Positions 8,555 through 17,952 of a stretch of 64,000 bases of DNA are shown in pieces. The notes beneath the pieces are model-generated. The model did no database searches, was not told the DNA's origin, and was given only the letters and a program-made list of their open reading frames with translations. Origin of the DNA: Desulfomonile tiedjei. GTDB taxonomy: Bacteria > Desulfobacterota > Desulfomonilia > Desulfomonilales > Desulfomonilaceae. The DNA lies in NCBI GenBank assembly GCA_016212925.1, contig JACRDF010000037.1, forward strand, positions 122,790 through 186,789, in the 5' to 3' direction. Each line of letters begins with the position of its first letter. The stretch's first letter is position 1. The translations under genes and the position numbers were made by a program.

Positions 8555-9988
8555 TCACTTCTTCTTTTCCGGTGGATTGAAGATGTGTATTGCCCGGTGC
8601 TCCACTTGTTCCGCGGCCTCTTCGATGCTTTCGGGAAGGGTCGGATGCGGGTGAATGGTGAGCGTAAGGTCGTCGATATGGGACGCGGACGCGACGGCCA
8701 AGGCCCCTTCTGAAATCAGGTCCGAAGCGTGCGGGCCGATGATGTGAACGCCCAACACCGCACCGGTCTCCGCATCCGATATTATCTTGGAAAAACCTAT
8801 TCCGGCTTCACCCAGAGTCATAGCTCTACCCAGCGCTTTGAATGGAAACACGCCGACTTTGACTTTAATGCCCTGGTCCTTGGCTTGTTGCTCCGTCAGG
8901 CCTACAGTGGCTATCTCCGGGTCGCTAAAGATCACACCCGGGACCTCTACCCCCTCGAACGCGGCCGGTTGTCCCGCAATGACTTCAGCGGCCACCTTGC
9001 CCTGATACATGGCTTTGTGGGCAAGCATAGCGCCCCCGACCATGTCTCCTATGGCGAAGATGCCTTTCACCGATGTTTCCATGCGGGAATCAACCTCGAC
9101 GAAACCTCTCTTGTCAACCTTCACACCGGCCTTTTCCAATCCAATGTCGCGGGTGTTGGGCCACCGGCCTATTCCGACCAGGACGCGCTCCGCAGTGATA
9201 GTCTGCTCGCCGTCCGGTGTTGAAAACTTTAGCTCCGCGGTGGAATCCTTGCGCTTGAACTCCTGGACACGGGCGCTGAGCACCAGGTCTATGTTAAACC
9301 CCTTTAGCGCTTTTTCCATGGCCCTCGATATATCCGCGTCGAGCATGGCGAGCAGTCGTTCGCCGGCATCCAGCATTGTCACTTTGCTCCCAAATTTTGC
9401 ATACGCTATTCCCAGCTCCAGGCCCACCGCGCCCGCGCCTACCACGACCATTCGCTCCGGGATAGAAGGCAGTTCCAGAGCGTCGGTGGAATCGATGACC
9501 ACTTCTCCATCCCGTGGAATGCCTGGGAGTTGGGCCGGGGAAGATCCGGTAGCCAGGATCGCGTGTTCGAACTCGAAGCGATGAACGCCGTCGGAACTTT
9601 CCACCGTGAAGGACCTGTCCCCTGTCAGGTGAGCCGTGCCAGCCACCACCTCTACTTTGTGCTGCTTCATTAGCGAAGCTATTCCGTTTCGCAGCTTTTC
9701 CACTACGCTGTTCTTCCATTGAACCACTTTGACCGGATCTACTGCTATATCTTTCGCGACAAGGCCGAGTTGGTCGGCATGCTCCAGCTGGTTTTTCAGG
9801 TCAGCGACATGAATCAGGGCCTTGGACGGGATGCATCCCCAATTGAGGCAAACCCCACCCAGCAAGTCTCGTTCCACAAGAATAACTTCGAGACCCAGTT
9901 GAGCGGCACGGATTGCGGCAACGTATCCCCCGGGCCCTGCGCCTATGACCGCGACCTGAGTCCCCTGTGCGAAATCGCCTACTACCAT
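8555..9988 (-). CDS. lpdA: Dihydrolipoyl dehydrogenase (E3)
   Basis: The 477-residue flavoprotein reoxidises dihydrolipoamide on E2 and passes electrons to NAD+. The FAD-binding GAGPGG is at about residues 17-22. The redox disulfide is in GGVCLNWGCIPSK, and the NAD-binding GAGAVGLELG lies mid-protein. The C-terminal interface domain contains the HPHPTLPESIEEA block with the catalytic His-Glu pair. GGAGGAAG precedes the ATG. It is fourth in the E1 alpha-E1 beta-E2-E3 run and so is the dedicated E3 of this complex, though E3 enzymes may also serve glycine cleavage. Confidence 0.97.
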   Translation of the reverse strand: MVVGDFAQGTQVAVIGAGPGGYVAAIRAAQLGLEVILVERDLLGGVCLNWGCIPSKALIHVADLKNQLEHADQLGLVAKDIAVDPVKVVQWKNSVVEKLRNGIASLMKQHKVEVVAGTAHLTGDRSFTVESSDGVHRFEFEHAILATGSSPAQLPGIPRDGEVVIDSTDALELPSIPERMVVVGAGAVGLELGIAYAKFGSKVTMLDAGERLLAMLDADISRAMEKALKGFNIDLVLSARVQEFKRKDSTAELKFSTPDGEQTITAERVLVGIGRWPNTRDIGLEKAGVKVDKRGFVEVDSRMETSVKGIFAIGDMVGGAMLAHKAMYQGKVAAEVIAGQPAAFEGVEVPGVIFSDPEIATVGLTEQQAKDQGIKVKVGVFPFKALGRAMTLGEAGIGFSKIISDAETGAVLGVHIIGPHASDLISEGALAVASASHIDDLTLTIHPHPTLPESIEEAAEQVEHRAIHIFNPPEKKK

Positions 9989-10097
9989 CTTTCTTCCTCC
10001 AGGGCCGGAGGCCGGCGGCCAAATTGAAGCCTCAATAATGTCGTCTTGGCTGGCTTTAATCCCTCAATTTTCCCTCAGCGTGAATACGCGCTGCCTA

Positions 10098-11390
10098 CTA
10101 TACTACGTCCACGAGCATTCTCATGGGGTCTTCCAGCAATTTGATTATGTGGGACATGAACCGGGCTGAGTCCGCGCCGTCGAGCAGGCGATGATCGAAG
10201 GCGACGGTCAGCGGCATCATGGTGCGAATAACCACTTGATCGTCACGCACAACCGGCTTTTTGACAGCACGAAGGGAACACAGGATTGCAACCTGCGGAT
10301 GCACGATGATGGGAGTGGCCCACATGCCGCCGAGCGCTCCCACGTTGGTTATGGTGAACGTTCCGCCCCGCATGTCATCCAGGGTTATGGAACGATCCCG
10401 CGCTTTTTTGGAGAGTTCCTGCAAGTCCGCGGCGATCTGCAATATGGATTTCTTGTCCACGTCGCGAACTACGGGTACCATCAGGCCGGCTTCGGTGTCC
10501 GTCGCAAAACCGACGTTGTAGTAATGCTTGTAGACTATCTCGCCTGTGGATTCATCAAGCGACGCGTTAAACGCCGGAAAATGCTTGAGCGCGTCCGCGA
10601 CGGCCTTGGTCAAGAAAGCCAGAATGGTGAGGTGCACCTTCCGTTCTTCGGCAAGGGCATGTTGCTGCTCCCGAACTTTGAGTAATTCCGTTACGTCAGC
10701 TTCATCGAAATGAGTCACATGCGGAATCGCGGAGACTGACCGGACCATGACCTCCGCAGTCCTCTTGCGAACCCCCTTGAGCGGTTCCCGTCTTGTCTCA
10801 CCATACTTTTCGAAGTCCCATCCCTCGGTGGTCGGCACCGTCACCGCAGCCGCGGTTGGAGCTTTAGGAGCTGCCGCGGCCGGCTTGGAGGCAGCGTTCT
10901 GCACGTCCTCGTCGGTGATTCGGCCATGAGGCCCCGTGCCTTTCACCGTGGCGATGTCCACCTTTAGTTCCCTCGCCAGTTTTCGCGTGTGGGGCGTGGC
11001 CATCACCTTCGAGGGGGCCTCCTTGGCGGCCGGTTTTTCAGCTTCGGGCTCCTCGCTGGGCGGTTTCCTTTTTGGTTCCGGTTTCTCTTCCTTTGGTTCT
11101 TCCCTTGGCCTTTCTTCCGCCTTCTTCTCTTTCTTTTCCTCAGCTTTCTCCGCTTCGGTCTCGATTACAAGCAGCGAATCCCCGACGCGTGCGGTGTCTC
11201 CCGGTTTCAGCGAGATCTCCGCCACAACACCTGTGACAGGACACGGCAGCTCCACCACTGCTTTGTCCGTTTCCACTCTGATCACCGGCTGGTCTTCCTT
11301 AACCTTATCTCCCTCTTTGACCAGGTATTCTACAATTTCAGCTTCCGCAATTCCTTCACCCACATCCGGTAGTCTGAATACATGTCTCAT
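10098..11390 (-). CDS. pdhC: 2-oxo acid dehydrogenase E2 (dihydrolipoyl acyltransferase)
   Basis: This 430-residue E2 core carries acyl groups to CoA. One lipoyl domain occupies residues 1-78 with Lys 43 in VETDKAVVEL as the lipoylation site. A long Glu/Lys/Pro-rich flexible linker (about 80-130) follows. A peripheral subunit-binding domain (about 133-172, ATPHTRKLAREL and GPHGRITDEDV) precedes the catalytic domain (about 205-430), which has the active-site HRLLDGADSARF. AGGAGG lies 10 bases before the ATG. The gene is 28 bp after E1 beta. The pairing with E1 alpha/beta of Gram-positive type suggests pyruvate dehydrogenase, but branched-chain oxo acid activity cannot be excluded. Confidence 0.95.
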   Translation of the reverse strand: MRHVFRLPDVGEGIAEAEIVEYLVKEGDKVKEDQPVIRVETDKAVVELPCPVTGVVAEISLKPGDTARVGDSLLVIETEAEKAEEKKEKKAEERPREEPKEEKPEPKRKPPSEEPEAEKPAAKEAPSKVMATPHTRKLARELKVDIATVKGTGPHGRITDEDVQNAASKPAAAAPKAPTAAAVTVPTTEGWDFEKYGETRREPLKGVRKRTAEVMVRSVSAIPHVTHFDEADVTELLKVREQQHALAEERKVHLTILAFLTKAVADALKHFPAFNASLDESTGEIVYKHYYNVGFATDTEAGLMVPVVRDVDKKSILQIAADLQELSKKARDRSITLDDMRGGTFTITNVGALGGMWATPIIVHPQVAILCSLRAVKKPVVRDDQVVIRTMMPLTVAFDHRLLDGADSARFMSHIIKLLEDPMRMLVDVV

Positions 11391-11417
11391 GGAAGATGAT
11401 CCTCCTATATCAATTCA

Positions 11418-12395
11418 CTAGAACTGCATGGTGTCATGGATTGCCTTAACAACGCGGTCCGAGTCCGGATAATTGTATTCCTCCAATTTCGCCAGAGGTG
11501 GGAGCACGTCGTAACCTGTGACCCTTTTAATTGGAGCCAGCAGGGACAGCAAACACTTCTCCCCCACCGTGGCGGCAATTTCAGCCCCTACACCAAAGGA
11601 CCGGGGGGCCTCATGAACGATTACCAGCCTCCCGGTTTTGTTGACGGATGTGGTGATTGCTTCCACGTCAAAGGGCCAGACAGTCCTCAGGTCGACAACC
11701 TCAACATCGACTCCTTCGTCTTCCACATGCTTTGCTGCTTTCTCACAGACCTGGACCATCCCCCCATAGGTAATGATCGTCACATCTTTTCCTTCACGGA
11801 CGGTTCGAGCCTTGCCCAAGGGCACCCTGTAATCGCCGTCGGGCACCTCCTCCTTGAAGAGGCGGTACAGCCTCTTGGGTTCGAGGTATATGACCGGATC
11901 GGGAAACTCCAGAGCGGAAGTCAACAGCCCTTTGGCATCCGAAGGCGTGGAGGGTATCACCACCGTCAAGCCCGGAAGATGCGTGAAAAGTACTTCAGGA
12001 GCGTCGGAGTGATGTTCAAGGGCCCTCACGCCCGCTCCGTACGGCGCGCGAATAACCAGTGGAACATTATAGCGCCCTTGCGAACGTTTACGGTAACGAG
12101 ACGCATGGCTGTAAATGTGGTCGTACGCCTTGAACATGAAGCCTTCGAACTGTATCTCGGCAACGGGGCGCAGGCCGTAAATGGCCATCCCAATTGCGGC
12201 CCCGACAATGGTGCTTTCAGCTAGAGGGGTATCGATGACGCGCTCAGGACCGAATTTCTCGATAAGACCTACAGTAGCCCTGAAAACGCCGCCATCCACA
12301 CCTACGTCCTCACCCAAAACCACGACTCGATCGTCCTTCTCCATCTGCTCACGCAGAGTGGCGTTTATCGCCTCAACCATTGACAAGCGTGCCAT
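11418..12395 (-). CDS. pdhB: 2-oxo acid dehydrogenase E1 beta subunit
   Basis: The 325-residue protein is the beta half of the thiamin-diphosphate E1 component that decarboxylates the 2-oxo acid. It has the N-terminal EALNATL-like opening, LGEDVGVDGGVFRAT, DTPLAESTIVGAAIGMA with the Glu that activates the thiamin ring, and a transketolase C-terminal domain from about residue 195. GAGAGG lies 6 bases before the ATG, inside the end of the E1 alpha gene region. The stop of E1 alpha and this start are only 4 bases apart, indicating tight co-expression. Confidence 0.96.
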   Translation of the reverse strand: MARLSMVEAINATLREQMEKDDRVVVLGEDVGVDGGVFRATVGLIEKFGPERVIDTPLAESTIVGAAIGMAIYGLRPVAEIQFEGFMFKAYDHIYSHASRYRKRSQGRYNVPLVIRAPYGAGVRALEHHSDAPEVLFTHLPGLTVVIPSTPSDAKGLLTSALEFPDPVIYLEPKRLYRLFKEEVPDGDYRVPLGKARTVREGKDVTIITYGGMVQVCEKAAKHVEDEGVDVEVVDLRTVWPFDVEAITTSVNKTGRLVIVHEAPRSFGVGAEIAATVGEKCLLSLLAPIKRVTGYDVLPPLAKLEEYNYPDSDRVVKAIHDTMQF

Positions 12396-12399
12396 GTTT

Positions 12400-13461
12400 T
12401 CACCTCTCCGTCTGTCCCAGGTACCCGAGCATCTCTTCCTTCTCTTCCCTCAGGTGCCAGGGCATTTCGGCATACAAGTGGTCGAAAATGATCGTCGGTT
12501 TGCCAGGTTCAGCCTTCTCGTAGTCCTGCACCGACTGCTCGACCTCAGCGGTGCATGCCTCGACCAATTCTTCATCCTGCTTCTCGTTCCAGCCATGCTT
12601 GGCCGTCAGATACTTTCGCAGCCTGTCGATAGGGTCTTTGGCGGCCCAGGGCTCAAGGATTTCTTTTTTCCGATAGCGGGTTGCGTCGTCCGCGGTGGTG
12701 TGATCGTCCATTCGGTAGGTTACCAGTTCCACCAACGAGGGCTTGCACTCCGATCTGGCCATGTCGAGAAGGCGTTTTACGGCCAAATAGACGGCGAAAA
12801 CGTCGTTGCCGTCCACCCTTTCACTGTTGATATTGTACGCGCACGCTTTCTCGGCAAGGGTCTCTGTGGCCGTCTGACGCTGTACAGGTACCGAAATGGC
12901 CCAGTGGTTGTTCTGTATCGCAAAGACCACGGGAAGCTGGAAAACCCCGGCAAAGTTTAGACTCTCATGAAAATCGCCTTGAGAAGTTGACCCGTCTCCG
13001 GAGCTGGACAATACAGCGATTTTGTCTCCCCGGATCTTAGCTCCCCAAGCCATACCGGCTGCATGACACAGATGCGAGCCCACCGTTATGCAAATCGGCA
13101 AGACGCGACTGTCATCGGGTACACGTGCCCCGCGTTCGTCTCCGCCCCAGTATTGGAGCAGCACGCCGGGAACAACTCCGCGGGCGAACATCGCCCCATA
13201 TTCGCGAAACGCGGGGACGAACCAATCATCCGGTCCAAGGGCCATTCCCATGCCGATATTGGATGCCTCCTGACCGCGCACGGACGCGAGCGTCCCAAGC
13301 CTTCCCTGGCGCTGAAGGCTCAGTGCCTTGGAATTCCAAAGTCTCGTGAATACCATGAGGCGATACATCTTGTGCATCTCCTCCTCAGAAATCCCCTTTA
13401 CGGCTGATTCGTCCACCTTCCCGTCGGGGTCCATCACCTGGAAAAGGTCCTTGTCGCTCAT
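12400..13461 (-). CDS. pdhA: 2-oxo acid dehydrogenase E1 alpha subunit
   Basis: The 353-residue alpha subunit binds thiamin diphosphate through GDG at residues 155-157 and the following NN, in the span GDGSTSQGDFHESLNF to AIQNNHWA. VRGQEASNIGMGMAL and the phosphorylation-loop-like YRMDDHTTADDATRY are also family features. The open frame extends upstream, but the ATG at 13461 is preferred: it follows a CAGGA ribosome site and gives the usual length. The sequence resembles Gram-positive PdhA more than AceE. It forms the heterotetramer with the next gene. Confidence 0.95.
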   Translation of the reverse strand: MSDKDLFQVMDPDGKVDESAVKGISEEEMHKMYRLMVFTRLWNSKALSLQRQGRLGTLASVRGQEASNIGMGMALGPDDWFVPAFREYGAMFARGVVPGVLLQYWGGDERGARVPDDSRVLPICITVGSHLCHAAGMAWGAKIRGDKIAVLSSSGDGSTSQGDFHESLNFAGVFQLPVVFAIQNNHWAISVPVQRQTATETLAEKACAYNINSERVDGNDVFAVYLAVKRLLDMARSECKPSLVELVTYRMDDHTTADDATRYRKKEILEPWAAKDPIDRLRKYLTAKHGWNEKQDEELVEACTAEVEQSVQDYEKAEPGKPTIIFDHLYAEMPWHLREEKEEMLGYLGQTER

Positions 13462-13710
13462 GTGAACAATCCTGATCTCATTAATTTTGCATCGCCCGAT
13501 TACACGGGAGAGCCTGTTTGTCTCCAATTCTTCGGCCGAAGGCCGTTCTTCGTCACCCCATCGGCAATAACGTATGAACATTGTGGAACGCCGGATGGGC
13601 CGGCAGTGACACCGGCCCCTGCCCATACACCCTACTATGCCCGCGAGGCCCCTTTCCCGGGCCTCTCCATTCGCTTTCGTCCCGGAATCAGGTACTTTCC
13701 TCTTCGGGTT

Positions 13711-14484
13711 TTAAGTCAACTTATTCCGCGCCTCTCCCGTTTTTTCCGGGAGCGCACACAGGCATCTGGCGAAGTCATCGGGCATTGCATCGAGCTTGCG
13801 GCTGAAAACCGCCGCGAAGCGCTCTTTTACGGCCTCAATAACCCAGGCCCTTGGAGGAGCTTTCCCCAGTATCTCTTCGACGGTGAGCAGTTCCACACCC
13901 TCCAGACCACATGGCCTCACGTACTTCGACGGAGCATGGTCCCCTTCGAGATTGATCGCGAACCCGAAACTGGTGACCCAGTTGGATACGCGCACCCCCA
14001 TGGACACAACTTTCGCGCCTTCATGCCACAGTCCGACGTAAGCCGCTCGACCCTCGCGTCGGGTAACATTCACGCCGAAGCATTTCAGGGCCTCGATGGC
14101 CACCTGCTCGAGCTTGTGCATGTAGCCGGGTATATCTCTTTCCGAGGGACGTAACTTGACAACTGGATAGCAGGCTATCTGGCCCGCCCAGTGATACGTT
14201 ATTCCTCCCCCTCGAACTGAGCGCGTCAGTGCTATGCCTTCCTCCTCAAGTTTGCGAGGGCTGACCAAAAGGTCTTCAGGACGATCCACAGAGTAATCAC
14301 GAAGTCCCACGGCAACTGTCTTTGGATGAGCCAGAAACAACAGGAGGTCCGGAGCCCGCCCTTGCAGCCGCAAAGTCCGTGCCTCAGACATCATTGCCTC
14401 GGTTGCAGGCACATCAACAATTCCCAGATCTTCACAAAAGCATGTTTCGCAATTCTTGCGGGTACTCAATTCTTGTTCAGGCAT
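13711..14484 (-). CDS. lipB: Lipoyl(octanoyl) transferase LipB
   Basis: This protein of about 257 residues moves octanoyl groups from acyl carrier protein to apo-lipoyl domains. It shows RGGGITYHWAGQIACYPVV, the LipB signature with its His, then GAKVVSMGVRV with the conserved Lys, SFGFAINLEGD, and PCGLEGVELLTVEEI with the catalytic Cys. An in-frame TTG at 14499 could also serve as start; neither start has a strong ribosome site. It lies 250 bp upstream of E1 alpha on the same strand and would supply lipoylation for E2. Together these suggest a self-contained dehydrogenase locus. Confidence 0.94.
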   Translation of the reverse strand: MPEQELSTRKNCETCFCEDLGIVDVPATEAMMSEARTLRLQGRAPDLLLFLAHPKTVAVGLRDYSVDRPEDLLVSPRKLEEEGIALTRSVRGGGITYHWAGQIACYPVVKLRPSERDIPGYMHKLEQVAIEALKCFGVNVTRREGRAAYVGLWHEGAKVVSMGVRVSNWVTSFGFAINLEGDHAPSKYVRPCGLEGVELLTVEEILGKAPPRAWVIEAVKERFAAVFSRKLDAMPDDFARCLCALPEKTGEARNKLT

Positions 14485-14627
14485 CTCGGTACTCGCCAAA
14501 TTACCGCACCGGAAGGTCCCCAGCGGGACCTTTGTTCAACATTCTTATTTACAATTGTTCCTTCCCAATGGGGCACAAATGTTACCAGCTTTTCGGAAAA
14601 AACTCAAACAGAGGTAGTCAACAAAGC

Positions 14628-14731
<104 letters not shown>

Positions 14732-14756
14732 AGCCTTTAGTTACTGGCGGAGAAAG

Positions 14757-14790
14757 ACTGTCATTGCGAGCGGAGCGAAGCAATCTCGGC
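14757..14790. repeat. Half of a CATTGCGAG palindromic repeat
   Basis: CTGTCATTGCGAGCGGAGCG followed by AAGCAATCTC is one arm of the palindrome found complete at 56867, 63321 and 63771. It abuts the family-1 element. Confidence 0.6.
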
Positions 14791-14793
14791 CTT

Positions 14794-15050
14794 TATACCG
14801 GTTGCCAAAAGTAATGTCCGTTTTGCCAGAGGATAATCAATTTGATCTTCAGATCGTATTTACGGGGCCTACTTTTCAAAAGCCTTATAACGCCCGTCGT
14901 TCCCGCGAAGGCGGGAACCTTGTAGGCACCGGCCTCCGTGCCGGTGCACATTTTGGCCGGCAGGGACGCCGGCCCTACGGTTCCTGCCTCCGCAGGAATG
15001 ACCGCATGGAGTGCTTGCCAATCGGACAAAAATTATGGCAACCGCTATAA
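14794..15050. repeat. MITE-like element family 1, copy B
   Basis: A 257-bp copy with ends TATACCGGTTGCCAAAAGTA and AAAATTATGGCAACCGCTAT, which match as inverted repeats over about 30 bp with a few changes. It has the same two hairpin halves as copy A. Between them is an extra GC-rich insert (about 14921-14980) made of two smaller palindromes, ACCGGCCTCCGTGCCGGTG and GGCCGGCAGGGACGCCGGCC. This suggests one repeat type inserted into another. Confidence 0.75.
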
Positions 15051-15608
15051 GTGCTGGGATTGGTTTCCCGCGGAACGCGGGATTTCACCCCTCGGAATTG
15101 TAGATATTAGATAATTCGTGGACGAGGTACCCTCAAGAAGGGGTAATGAGCCCATGTTTGGATTGAGGTTGTACTATTCCCGGGAGGCCTCAGCATCGCT
15201 CTCTCCGCCTGAATGGCCTTACGTGCAAAGTTGCCACAAACCCTGCCATTTGCAAGAAAGGGGTTGAAAGATAAACGTATTACGGTTAACATTTAGTAGT
15301 CACCCCCAAGGTCCGGTTGAAGCAACCTGCGATAATGACATTAACGTGTCGTAATGGCACTTTCTTTGAGGTGCCAGATCGCACATAGGACCCGCGTGGG
15401 GGGATCGGCGCTTCCGCAACCAGGGACAAAGTCCTGAGGCGAGAAGTGTATTCTTTTTTGGCTGTGCGCTCTTTCTCCTGTGCTGGGCAAGACCTGCACT
15501 TTGCCGTTGAAGTCGAGGCTCTCGATACACCGGCTTGATTCGAGCGATAGGGAATGCAGTAACCCGGAGGTAGAAATCTTTTTTGGCTAAATGCGAGAGG
15601 CAGCGAAT

Positions 15609-17864
15609 ATGAATCGCAACCAAGACGACCCCGTAATGTTGAATCCACTCAACGGAGCTAGCTCAGACTCCATCGAAAGGAGTCGCCCCCCGTGGGGAGA
15701 TTTCTATCGTGATTCTTACCCTTCGACCAACGTCTTAGATGTTTCTTTCGAAGACAGCAAGTCCTTGATTGACTACCTCCGCACCATCCTCTACCGGAAG
15801 TGGACCGTGGCCGGGGTATTCGTGTTGGTTCTCTCGCTGGCCGCTGCATATGCGTACACCCGTGTGCCGGTATATAGAGCCGAAGCAACCATCGAGGTGG
15901 AGAAAGTATACCCCGCTTCTTCAAATATGACGGACCTGTTTGCCTTTTTCGGCCAATTCGACCTGTTCTATCAGACTCAAATGGAATCCATGAAGAGCAG
16001 GTCTGTGGCCGAGTCATTCCTTAAACGTTTCGAAGCCTCAAAGCCGGCGACCTCCGCAGAGGACAAAGGTAGTTCGGCAGACACTCCTCGACCCGACGGC
16101 ACTCAACAGGTCCCGGGCGCGAATGAGAATGCCGAGGTAAAGAAAGCGGGAAGCTTAAGCTCAGTGTTGTCGAGGATTTCCGTGAATCCCGTCAAAGGCA
16201 CCCAGATGATACAGGTGACCCTGGACGCGAATGATCCGGGGCTTGCGCAGCGGATGTTGCAGGTCTATCTCGCGGCATTTATCGAAGAAACCCAGAGAAA
16301 ACGCAGTGATTTGACGGACAAGGTCAGGGGGTGGCTGAGAAACGAGTTGTCAGAGGCTGAGAAACAGCTCAGGAAATCCGAAGCGGACCTGATGGCCTTT
16401 ACTGCTAAGCACGACATAGTTCCGTCCGAAAGGGTCCCTAACCAGGTCCTCGGCTTCTTCGGAAAAGCCACAGAGAACCTGGTGGAGTCCAAGGCTACCA
16501 GGCTAAGCCTGGAGGCCATGGATAATGCCAAAGAGAAGGTCTTGCCGTCCCAGGTAAACAACGAGTACCTTCAGAGTCTGAGGTCGCAGCTTGCGCAACT
16601 CCGTTCCGAATACACAGGAATGGCAGCTATTTACCACCCCGATTACTTCAAATTGGCTTTGCTGAGAAATAAGATCCAGAATATGGAAAAAGCCATCGAA
16701 GAGGTCGAAAAAAATTCGCTCTCTTCGGCCTTGTCGCAAGCCAAACAAAAAGAAACCATGTCGGAGCAGGCCTATGACAAGCTGAAACAAGACGCATTAC
16801 AAGCCAGCTCCGTTTCGGTCCAGTACGAAATCCTCAAGAAGATCGTCGAAGCAAATGGCCAGATGTATGTAATGCTCCTGCAAAGGGCAAAGCAGGCTGA
16901 GCTGGACCACGGCACCTTGGGGCACAACATTGTGATCAGCAGCGCTCCGACACTACCCCTTTCGCCGATACTCCCCAATAAGAGCAAGATACTCCTAATG
17001 GGAGCGATTTTAGGGTTGCTGGGGGGCGTTGGGCTGGCCCTGGCCCTTGCACAAATCGACCGCACAGTCCAGACGCCCGAGGAAATCAGAAAGCATCTGA
17101 ACCTGCCAATACTGGGAGCTGTACCCAGAATAGCGCCCCAAAGTGAAGAATTTGAAGAAATGGAGCCCGGAGACCGTCATGAGTTCCTGGCCTATCGAAA
17201 TCCTTCTTCCCCGTTCACCGACGCGGTGAGAATAGTTCAGAATACAGCCTCCGCGTTCATGCCCGGTGATGCCTCGTGCAGCGTATGCATTTCGAGCGCG
17301 CTGCCTCTTGAAGGCAAAACGCTGCTTTCGATCGTGATGGGAACCGTTATAGCCTCAGAGCACAAAAACGTGCTCGTCATAGATGGAGATCTGCGAAGGC
17401 CCCGCATCCACAGCGTATTCAACGTGAGAGGTGGCGAGACGGGCCTTAGCGACCTGATAACCGGCAAGTGTACGGAGTTGAAGGAAGCTGTTCGCCAGTC
17501 CCACGTGCCGGGCATGTACTACATGACGTCAGGTACGATTCCGGAAAATCCTGTGGCTTTGCTCAAGACTATGAGAATGCAGCAAATTCTGGAAGCCTGC
17601 AAGAAGGTTTTCGATGTAGTCGTGCTTGACGCCCCGCCTGTGCTGGGTCTGGTGGACGCAAGGATCCTATCAAGCTACTGCGACGGGCTGATTCTGGTGA
17701 CCAAGGCCGGCCACACTTCCATTGAAATGCTTCGCCAGGCCAAAGAAGCGGTATTTCAGGGTCAGGGGCGACTGCTGGGAATAGTGCTGAACATGACGGA
17801 ACGCAAACACCACGGTTACTACTACTACAATCATAAGTATCACTACCATCGCAAGACCGCATGA
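15609..17864 (+). CDS. Polysaccharide co-polymerase / tyrosine autokinase (Wzc-like BY-kinase)
   Basis: This protein of about 751 residues controls exopolysaccharide chain length and export through cycles of tyrosine phosphorylation. A Wzz domain follows TM1 (about 68-86), with a long periplasmic coiled-coil region. TM2 is at about 459-481. The cytoplasmic kinase domain has Walker A in LPLEGKTLLS (about 563-572) and Walker A' in VLVIDGDLRRP, and a DAPPVLGLVDAR block. The tail HHGYYYYNHKYHYH is a Tyr cluster of the type that is phosphorylated. The ATG at 15609 is preferred over 15591 because GAGAGG lies 8 bases upstream. Unusually, no glycosyltransferase or Wza gene is adjacent. Walker A has Leu-Leu after the GKT, where Thr-Thr is more common. 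Confidence 0.93.
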   Translation: MNRNQDDPVMLNPLNGASSDSIERSRPPWGDFYRDSYPSTNVLDVSFEDSKSLIDYLRTILYRKWTVAGVFVLVLSLAAAYAYTRVPVYRAEATIEVEKVYPASSNMTDLFAFFGQFDLFYQTQMESMKSRSVAESFLKRFEASKPATSAEDKGSSADTPRPDGTQQVPGANENAEVKKAGSLSSVLSRISVNPVKGTQMIQVTLDANDPGLAQRMLQVYLAAFIEETQRKRSDLTDKVRGWLRNELSEAEKQLRKSEADLMAFTAKHDIVPSERVPNQVLGFFGKATENLVESKATRLSLEAMDNAKEKVLPSQVNNEYLQSLRSQLAQLRSEYTGMAAIYHPDYFKLALLRNKIQNMEKAIEEVEKNSLSSALSQAKQKETMSEQAYDKLKQDALQASSVSVQYEILKKIVEANGQMYVMLLQRAKQAELDHGTLGHNIVISSAPTLPLSPILPNKSKILLMGAILGLLGGVGLALALAQIDRTVQTPEEIRKHLNLPILGAVPRIAPQSEEFEEMEPGDRHEFLAYRNPSSPFTDAVRIVQNTASAFMPGDASCSVCISSALPLEGKTLLSIVMGTVIASEHKNVLVIDGDLRRPRIHSVFNVRGGETGLSDLITGKCTELKEAVRQSHVPGMYYMTSGTIPENPVALLKTMRMQQILEACKKVFDVVVLDAPPVLGLVDARILSSYCDGLILVTKAGHTSIEMLRQAKEAVFQGQGRLLGIVLNMTERKHHGYYYYNHKYHYHRKTA

Positions 17865-17952
17865 GTGTAGGTATTTCCAGCCCGTTTCCCTGCGTTTGGG
17901 ACGGAATGAACCCTCGCGATTTAGGGAACCCCACCTTATAACCGCCTAAATT

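Noticed and set aside
12181..12960. Plus-strand frame of 259 codons opposite E1 alpha and beta
   Set aside because: The opposite strand encodes conserved E1 subunits; this frame has no recognisable motif.
15107..15180. Possible remnant of the IS transposase 3' end
   Set aside because: A YNLNP-like segment and an ATTCGTGGAC match resemble the transposase at the window's right edge, but the alignment is too short and gapped to call.
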